From contig OZ021731.1 in the NCBI GenBank assembly GCA_963978545.1, positions 24,324,093-24,388,092 on the forward strand: a stretch of DNA of 64,000 bases. The letters are read 5' to 3'. Made by a program: the position numbers and the translations under genes. Shown here one piece after another: positions 56,131 through 64,000 of the stretch (position 1 is its first letter; each line of letters begins with the position of its first letter). This DNA comes from Linyphia triangularis (taxonomy: Eukaryota > Arthropoda > Arachnida > Araneae > Linyphiidae). The notes beneath the pieces were generated by a model. That model was not told where the DNA came from. It searched no databases and saw only the letters and a program-made list of their open reading frames with translations.

Positions 56131-57973
56131 TTATGCGATAAAAAGTAGACACAAGAATTCCTATTGAGCACAAGAATTCCTATTGAGCACAAGAATTCCT
56201 ATTTATCGCAAAACATATCGATTTTTTAAAAATAAAAACGAAAACAGTAAATTACATCCTATCCAAATCTCAATTTAAATGCACTGACTAAATATGTGAC
56301 TATATATTTTTAACAATATATTTTACTATATATTTTTAAATCCCTTATATTAACTTCACTTTTGTTTGAGTGTGCGTTTGAGCCTGGCGTACAAATCTGC
56401 GAATGCTTAATTAACCCCCTTCCCATCATCCTATCGTCCTGAAACTTGGCCAATTAGCTTAAAGCCCATGACAATACATTGGGTCTATTCCTAGTTGACG
56501 TTAAAATATCGCCAAGCCGATTTGGCGCTGTTTTGTAGGCGATACAGTTCTAAATTTGGCAATCCCATTTTTTTTATTGACGCGCTTTGGCTTCAACCTT
56601 CCTATACTACAAATCATGGAGCTGGTTCGTTTCTCAATTTTTCATATTGGAATTCCGAATTGGCGACATTCTGGCTTTGTCGCCAACATTTCAAAAGTGC
56701 GCCAATCCATAAACGTGAACTAGGAATTTACCACTGGATGAAGTCTTGTTGCCAGTATTTTTTCAATTAAGATAAATAATTGTTCGGGGATAAATCCCAT
56801 ATTAAGTTTTTTTTTTTTTTTTTTTAATCGACGCGGAGTTTCGAAAGCATTTTAATAAATCATTTAAAAAAAATACCTTTATTGTTAATAAATTGATAAT
56901 TCTTATAAGGGATTTGATTAAAAAGTTTGTTTTTTACAGGTTAAATTATTAACACTCCTACTTTTCTTTTTTGATCATACACAAGCATTCAAACATGTTT
57001 CGTAAAAAGAGAAAACGGAAGCATAAAAGTGCCTAAGTGTAACATTTTATCTATTCCTAAATAATGAAAAAATAATAAAACATCAAGGCATGAATTCTAA
57101 AAATAGATCTCAAGGCCTTATTTTTCATAAAAGATAACGAAAAAGAAAGTATTTTCCAGGAAGTGATAAATAAAATAAAAAGAATTCAGTCTCCATGCTA
57201 CGAGAAAAAGGCGCCAATTTTCAGCGTGAGTTATATTGTCATTTTGACGGCATTATTTTTCACCAAACAGATGTCATGTTCGTCAAATTTTATCCATTGC
57301 ATTGGTGAGAATTTTAAATTCTCCAAGAAAATGGAGAACTCACACATAGCACAGTAAGTTATTATTCATTCTATTATTAAAATGAGTTTCAATAAGTTTA
57401 AATTAATTGTTCTAAAATAAACATTTATGTGTTTACCAACTATTCAATGATTTTTGTAGACAAGTCATTAAATTAATTTGCTTTTGTGTTCAATGAGTTC
57501 TGGTAATATTCGGAAGCTTTTTAAATTTTTGTATTAGTATTTTACAGAAGAAAATATTTTTTGAAATGTAAAACAGCTAAATTGTTTATGATCTAAGACG
57601 TTTTGAAACCAGGTTAACCAGATTTTGTGTTAAAAAGTGTTACATATCATTCAACTATGTTCTTTTATTTCATTGTAACTGACATTATTTGTATTGATTC
57701 ATTAGTTTTTTTTTTTTGTCTTTATGCAAATCTTTATGCAAGCAGAATGAACCCTGGTCATTAATAAGGGCTTGTCAAATATATTTATTTAAAATTTCAA
57801 TTAATTAATTCTTTTATTGTTTGTTTCAAAACAGAATTTTACAAAGGAAAAACCTTTGTTAATTTTCAATGTATATATAGTTAGCTTCAAATCTAAAAAA
57901 TTATTGTGTGGGGGCGCCAAAATGAATTCTTGCCCCGGGTAAAAAGTGACCTAGTTCCGTCCCTGTCCGTCGG

Positions 57974-58547
57974 GGGTTGGTTCGAATATAAATGTATCGA
58001 AGTTAAGTTTTGAAATGCTGATAAATGTACGATGAAATAATTTTTTTTTTCAAATATAATTAATGGTAAGATATAGTACGCAAATGGGTCATAATGGGCA
58101 ATTTGAATCCACAAAAATAAATCGGTTTTGATAAAAATCTATCACGATTTTGATAAAAATTTATCACGATTTTGATAAAAATCTATCATCACTCTTCTGA
58201 AGATGAAAATTCTAAAATGCATAGGAATATCATACGAATGTTGGAAAGAAGAAATTCGCTGTTACGAATAAAAAATTCGTAAATCTTCGTTATTATCGTG
58301 GAATCGATTCTAACTACCGAGATCACCTATAAATAGTTAATATGCTTCACCTTCCAAGTATAAAAAGTTATATTAGAAGGAATTGATACTTGATTTATTC
58401 TGTTTGCTGTTAGCTAAAGGCTGTCGGTGTAAATAGCAAAGACTTAAAATGTGCAAGAAATCATAAAACAATTCTTATCGTGGGAAATTTATTTTAACAT
58501 TTCAAATGTATAAGTGTTCTGTAGTTCAAATTCATTAAAATAGACCT

Positions 58548-58581
<34 letters not shown>

Positions 58582-59590
58582 GAAATTGAAACGATTTTAA
58601 AATCGAGTGGCAAATGGGTCATTTTCAAAATCAAATATTCGAATAAAAATTATGTATTTAAAGGAAAATGGTAGGGGAATATTAAAAAACGGCTATCCAA
58701 AACAAAAAGTATCTTGAATTTTTGGAATAAAATATTTTTATAATTTTTTGTCTAACATTTATTATATCTTAAATAGTAAATATTCTATATTTTATATCAT
58801 GTAAGACTAGATTAATATTTAAAGATCAATTATGTTTTTAATTTGTTAGACCAGTAAGTTTTCAATATATTAAACAATTAAGTTTTTAATTTATTTAACA
58901 CTTAAGTTTTTAATTTATTTAACAATTAAGTTTTTAATTTATTTAGCAATTAAGTTTTTAATTTATTTATTCATTTTACCCAGAAATTAGTGCCTTGTAC
59001 AATACCATACACTTAAAAAAAAAAAAAAGAAAAAAAAAAGTCGAATGGAAAGAGTTGAGTATTAATGCAGCATGGTTAGAGGGAGAATTACTAGCAGCCA
59101 TTTTGAATCTCTTGTTAATAGATGAAGGAGGCCATTTATAGTAATTATTTTTATGGTATGCCATGTATGTTAACTTATTTATAAAAGAATCATCAATTTT
59201 TTAGTTTTTTAAATTATATATGTAATTAGTTAACAAGCTCATTTATCCGAAATAAATGTATTAATTATGTTTTATCTTAGATATTCAGTGTTAAATATTT
59301 TTTAGATTGATATGTTACGCCTGTTACGATAAAGAGTTAGCTTTAAAAATTAAATAAAACATTTTAAAATTTAAAATAAAATATTGTATATTTTATTATT
59401 AAATTTCTATTCCTGATAATACTTCTTAAATTATACTTTTAATTGTCTTGACATTATTTAAACACATACAATTTTTGGCCCGGGGGTTTATCCCTGTCTA
59501 CGGTCCTGCGGTGATCATCCAGCCGATTTTCAAAGAGGGGGGCTATCTACCTGCTTTTTTTTTTTTTTTTTTTTTTAAATAACGTCCTTT
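57974..59590. other. Intergenic AT-rich DNA, nothing coding
   Basis: Contains short tandem copies of ATCACGATTTTGATAAAAAT near 58125-58185, an A run at about 58552-58580, and several AATTAAGTTTTTAATTTATT copies near 58865-58970. No gene seen. Confidence 0.5.
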
Positions 59591-59599
59591 TCTGAAAAT

Positions 59600-59880
59600 G
59601 CAAAAATTTTCGTTTATTATCCAACGGAATCCAATATACGGAACACCCCCTTCGAAATCGCCAGTTTCGCAGATGCGTAAGCGCATTCATGTTTCAACTT
59701 GCCTCGCACAGGCCAGTGACTGACTGAAGTCATTGAATGGCTGCTGATACCACGTGCGGTATTAGTAGTACCGCAATTTCCAAATGTAGTTTCGTACATT
59801 TCTTAATTAAGTGAATTTCGCCAGCTTTTTACCATGCCTCCTTGCACAAAAAAAAGAAAAAAGGTAACCGTGAAATCATG
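59600..59880 (+). mobile_element. Possible 5' part of a pogo/Tigger-like transposon
   Basis: TTATCCAACGGAATCCAATA and GGAACACCCCCTTCG resemble pogo-type end sequence. ATG at 59834 opens MPPCTKKRKK and stops at a donor AAG|GTAACC, as in a first exon with a basic nuclear signal. No downstream transposase exon was found. Confidence 0.3.
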
Positions 59881-59918
59881 TAAATTAACACTATGTCGTC
59901 CGTACGTCTAATCGGGAT

Positions 59919-59957
<39 letters not shown>

Positions 59958-60060
59958 ATGACTGTTTCAGAAGTTTAGATAATTTTGCCTATGTCTATCG
60001 ATGGTGTTTATTAAGGATATCGTAAATCATCAAGTTTTAATTATCCGTCATTAGCGCAAT

Positions 60061-60160
60061 AGTTTTCGTAGTGTTGTCGGCATTTTCCCTATAGTTTTCG
60101 AGTTGTTGCCGATATTTGCTTTATCGTTTTCGAGGTGTAGTCAGTATTTGCCCGATAGTT
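60061..60160. repeat. Short tandem repeat, about 32-bp unit, three copies
   Basis: Copies of AGTTTTCGTAGTGTTGTCGG-like units, each ending in CCC/CTTTAT/CCCGAT, diverged by several bases. Confidence 0.6.
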
Positions 60161-61117
60161 TCGAGGGGACACCAACGTGACCGAACGGCATAATGTAAAG
60201 AGGTAGTTCAAGCTTTATAACCATCAAGTGTTTTAGTATGGATTTAAAAAGCATATTTCTGCTCTGATACGCGAAAGCGCGATTGTTCATAACTGTTATT
60301 GTTGTAGTTATTAATTTTGTCAAAAAACTTAGTTTGCTCTAATTAAAATAATAATAATAATAATAATAATTTAAAAAATACCCTTGGGATTTTAAAATAC
60401 CCCTTAAAATTTAGAGAGGGTGTAAAAATATCATTTGGAAATATTTAACTGGCGAACACTGATCGTTGGCGTGCTTTTGTTGGCGCTCAAAAGTTCAAAT
60501 GTCTATCTTCCTAGGAGGTACAGGTCGGCTCGTATCAGCGAAGGGGCTTTTCCGTGAAGAGTCTCAACTGCTAAGAAGAACGGTCATCCGTCAGGATCGA
60601 CCGTTTCTATGGACAAAGTTATCAACTATTTGTATCACCAGCGATCAATGGGACAGTGTGAAGGCACCGTAGTATGTTATAATATTGAAAAATAATATTG
60701 GAAGCGTATAACGCAAGCCTTTATATGCTTTTTGATGAATTTTAATGTTACTTTAGAATCTTGCCCAAACCAAAATTATTAAATTACAATAAACAAATGT
60801 AACCCTAATTATTTTTAAACTTGAACGAAAAGTTTCGAAAATAACTCTTAACTAAATAAAACCTCTACGTAGGATCCTCAAACCAAACACAAAAATTCAT
60901 ACTTGGACTGGGCAGGAAGTCCTACAGAGTTATGATTGGTTTGTTAACCAGTCACTGTCAAAGGAACCATCTTAAAACAATGAAAGTTGTCGAGGACCTA
61001 TGCAGAGGCTGTGGAAAGTTAACTGATAAAGTAGAGCAGGTTTTTAGCAAATACCAATTATTTATGGGTGCTAGGCTAAACCTGTGGTGTTAAAGAATCG
61101 AGTCTGAAGAATTCTAA

Positions 61118-61255
61118 GACCACGAGGTTGCGGGTTCGAGTCCCGTGTTAGGCATGGGTGTTTGTAAATGTATGTTGGCTTGTCTAATGACGAATGTTTC
61201 GGCTCATTATAGCCCTCGTGTTGCTGACGGCGCCAGATAATCTGAAAACAACCAA
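61118..61255 (+). repeat. SINE family A, 5'-truncated
   Basis: Starts inside the tRNA-like head (GACCACGAGGTTGCGGGTTC) yet is flanked by a perfect 14-bp duplication CTGAAGAATTCTAA (61104-61117 and 61256-61269). Truncation with an intact duplication is the mark of target-primed reverse transcription. Confidence 0.85.
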
Positions 61256-61295
61256 CTGAAGAATTCTAAAATGTCCCTCTATCATACCGGCTGGC

Positions 61296-61472
61296 TTGGT
61301 TGTTTTCAGATTATCTGGCTCCGTCAGCAACACTAGGGCTATAATGCGCCGAAACACTCGTCATTTGACAAGCCAACACACATTTACAAACACCCATGCT
61401 TTACACGGGACTCGAACCCGCAACATCGCGGACTAGAAGCTATCACGCTAACCACTATACCGTTTGGTTGGC
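61296..61472 (-). repeat. SINE family A, minus orientation
   Basis: Minus-strand head GGTATAGTGGTTAGCGTG, B box GGTTCGAGTCCC, tail AACAACCAA. Possible short duplication GGCTGGC on both sides. It faces the truncated copy at 61118, 40 bases away. Confidence 0.8.
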
Positions 61473-61932
61473 CAGTCAGGCTGGCCTTTTGTAATGACAC
61501 TCCACTATTTAGTATGCCATATGCTGTTCATTTTCTTAGAATGAAGGGTGGGAGAAAATGGGTTCATCATACCAAGTACGCTTGAATTTGCCACTCTCAA
61601 ATCTAATCTAAATCTTTACACCTAAAATATCTTACCTACAATTTTATGATAACTTTCTAGCTAATAAAGTTTCTATTGTCCTGAGCTGTATGGAAGAATT
61701 CTATGTGTACGGATTTCAATGTTGTATGGCTCTTCAAGGAATTTATTTATATCCTAATTTAAATTCTGATATCAAAATAAGGATTTTATTTCCTTTTGCT
61801 ATGGTTCTTTGTTCGTGAATTTTTGTGCAAACGCGGAAGTTTTTTTAGAAAATGAATGTTCAAAGTGAAAAAAAAAAAAACTACAACCAGGAACTAAAGA
61901 CGAATGAATATTACACGTTTTCCCAACTGCTA

Positions 61933-62114
61933 AGGGACGAACAAACGGTATAGTGGTTAGCGTGCTAGCTTCTGGACCGCGAGATTGCGGGTTCGAGTCC
62001 CGTGTTTGGCATGGGTGGTAAATGTATGTTGGTTTGTTAAATGACGAAATGTTTCGGCGCATTATAGCCCTCGTGTTGCTGACGGCGCCAGATAATCTGA
62101 ATACAACCAACCAA
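61933..62114 (+). repeat. SINE family A
   Basis: 11-bp duplication CCCAACTGCTA (61922-61932 and 62115-62125). Full head with GGTATAGTGGTTAGCGTGC and GGTTCGAGTCCC; a few bases are missing at GGGTGGTAAATG compared with GGGTGTTTGTAAATG. Confidence 0.88.
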
Positions 62115-62769
62115 CCCAACTGCTATGGTAAAGTAATGAGTTACCAGCTGTTTATGAAGTAAATTAAGAAATTTCTAATTCCGTACGACTAACAGTGTTA
62201 TTTGTGGTGTAATCAGTAATCAGTTGATAAACAAGATGGACTTGCCTACCATTTACTAAAACGGAGCATATACATGTGTCTTTTGAGGTGTATCAATGGA
62301 ATGAAATACCATGAGTGAATTATTTGGTAGAAATTAATGACAGAAATCATCCCTTTTCAAGGATGAGAACATTGAATAACATAAAATAACAGTTTGGAGG
62401 TTTTTTAATAAAAAAGCCCATAACCAATTGGAGAAGTTTGGCGACAAGTTTAATGAAAATCTTATTATGTATTACACAAGTTCAAATCCAACCTCTATTT
62501 ACATCCAAAATGTTAATATATTGTAATTTCGATAGAAGAATTTTTTCAGAAGACCATTAAGAAATAATAAGTTGAATTTATATAATACTACATCGACATT
62601 GAAGCCTTTAATTTGACACATCTAACAATTTTAATGTAGGCTTAAAGAATTGCAATTTGATTTTCGGTCTTTTAACTTTCAATTACCTATATGTATACTT
62701 AGCCTGTATGCATACCATTCGTATACATATGATTCGATAATTATTTTTTTTTTTTTTTTTTTTTTTTTG

Positions 62770-63405
62770 CATTTCTCCACATTTGGAACATTTTGATTTT
62801 CAAAAAGTGATCTAGAAAAAACATGTGTCTGTGGTCAACATAACCCTCGAACAAATTGACCTACGATGTTCAAATTTGGTTTGCGGGTAGGTGGTAGCCA
62901 TGGGATCTACCATTAAGGTTTTCGTCAAAATCACGTATGAGCAAAAGGTAGCTGCCATTTAAAAAAAATCATGTTTTTCAATGATTTCTGAAAAAATGGC
63001 TCTAATGATTTTGATCAAAATCGCTGTGGTAATGCCTCTTAGGTATTCTACACATCTCCACCACCGAAATTGCCGAAAAATGCTTTAATGATGTAAAAAG
63101 TTGAAAAGCAAATGCCTTCAACACAGAGTTCTCTTTCCTTGAACATACCTCATCAACGATCGTTTTCTTCTTCTCTCCTCAGTTTCACTTATAATAAACG
63201 ATTATAAAAGGATTACCGAAAAGTATAGCGCCAAAATCACCAATTAGATGGGTTTTTTGTTTTGTTTATTTAAAGGCCCATACAATAATTATCGCAAAAG
63301 ATATCATCAAACTGGCTATTTTTTCTATATTAATGATGAAATATATTAACCGTAAATGACAAAAATCAAAGTCAGTATTATAGTGTAATTGAAAGTTGTG
63401 GTTAA
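62770..63405 (-). repeat. Interspersed repeat R2, minus copy
   Basis: Reverse of 51173-51850: GCATTTCTCCACATTTGGAA, TCTGTGGTCAACATAACC, CAAATTGACCTACGATGTTC, AACACAGAGTTCTCTTTCC, TAGTGTAATTGAAAGTTGTG. Non-coding. Confidence 0.6.
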
Positions 63406-64000
63406 CTGTGCAATTGCATCTTATTGAAATGATTTTCTGCTCCGATCAAGTTTTCATAGTGTTCGACAACTATACGATGAAAATCATTTATTCCATTGAC
63501 TTGACTTTTTCGTAGCTAAAACTTGGCAGAATATAATGTCATCGACACATCGACAGCAAATCTGTCTACCATGTTCCATCTCGTTGAATGACGTTAAATA
63601 GGTTAATTAACCCTTCACCACAAACAGAATCTAAGTTAATAGTAAGGATTAAAAACATCTAAATAGCTGGGTTTTTGTTTCAGTTGAATAAATGTCACCA
63701 AATTTAACGTGCTTTAATTTGGCTTGTTATTTGTATCTAACGTACATCACTTGTAGAACATATTACAGCTATGGGGGGAAAATTAAGCAAGTGAAAATTT
63801 GTCATAAAGGAATTAAAGTCTCTCTTGTGTCAAGGAACAGTACATCCAGGAGGGCACAGGCAGAAAAGTAAAGCTTATTGTAAAAATATTACACTAGTTC
63901 CACATTTATAGTCATCAATTTTATAGTGAAATTATTTTTCCCCCTCTTCCTGAAAATTTTACGTTCCCCAGTTGCATTATTGTTCTACAATAGTGAATTT
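63406..64000. other. Intergenic end of window, nothing recognised
   Basis: AT-rich, without a convincing frame or repeat. Confidence 0.45.

Larger units (their letters stand above)
54969..57965 (+). mobile_element. Degenerate hAT transposon, 2997 bp, perfect 8-bp duplication
   Basis: Ends CAGTGCCGGAACTACGGGGG and, on the other strand, CAGGGACGGAACTAG, flanked by TCCGTCGG on both sides (54961-54968 and 57966-57973). GGGGCGCC boxes lie near both ends. Inside, only an N-terminal transposase-like fragment remains, and an R2 fragment is nested at about 55885-56130. Confidence 0.85.

Noticed and set aside
56495..56770. 91-codon frame within the hAT element
   Set aside because: It overlaps a block resembling another repeat at about 19965-20175 and shows no transposase motif.
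60466..60672. 68-codon frame in a less AT-rich patch
   Set aside because: No recognised motif, no clear splice sites, and other frames are equally plausible; left unassigned.

Overview
The window is AT-rich animal DNA with long, repeat-filled introns, consensus GT-AG splice sites and animal-type mobile elements (Ty3/Gypsy, mariner, hAT, THAP-DDE transposon, tRNA-derived SINEs). The host gene family (LDLa domains plus a cobalamin-binding-protein-like fold, as in Drosophila CG3556) points to an arthropod. A chelicerate such as a spider is my best guess, but the sequence does not prove it.

Host genes. Two head-to-tail paralogues lie on the + strand. Only the last three coding exons of gene 1 are present (1603-1777, 2110-2249, 6839-6900). 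Gene 2 can be rebuilt completely: ten phase-compatible exons from a signal-peptide exon at 19353 to a stop at 50371 give 1584 nt (527 aa). The predicted product is secreted: signal peptide, two LDLa domains, a helical-barrel region resembling transcobalamin/intrinsic factor, and a C-terminal DUF4430-like beta domain. The last three exons have identical lengths and phases in both genes, and intron and 3' flanking sequence are also recognisably homologous, so this is a segmental tandem duplication.

Mobile DNA. A 9671-bp Ty3/Gypsy element (9571-19241) fills most of the space between the genes. Its two 602-bp LTRs look identical, it has a 5-bp target duplication, its gag and pol are open, and a T TTT TTA slippery site is placed for a -1 gag-pol frameshift. 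Its 3' LTR ends 111 bp before the start codon of gene 2. Between pol and the 3' LTR lie 3.2 kb without an env gene but with a 36-bp minisatellite. Intron 3 of gene 2 carries an antisense two-exon THAP-DDE transposase. Intron 5 carries a 625-bp mariner-derived near-perfect foldback. Other elements include a 1290-bp TA-flanked TIR element in gene 1 (paralogous site empty in gene 2), two hAT elements with 8-bp duplications, three SINE-like families (many copies with target duplications), two copies of a long palindromic element, and a repeat family with variable numbers of ~145-bp internal units.

Layout. 1-785 foldback element; 786-6900 3' part of gene 1; 6901-9570 repeat-rich intergenic; 9571-19241 retrotransposon; 19242-50371 gene 2 and its introns; 50372-64000 gene-poor DNA with hAT elements, tandem-unit repeats and SINEs. 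I see no CRISPR array, rRNA or convincing functional tRNA gene.
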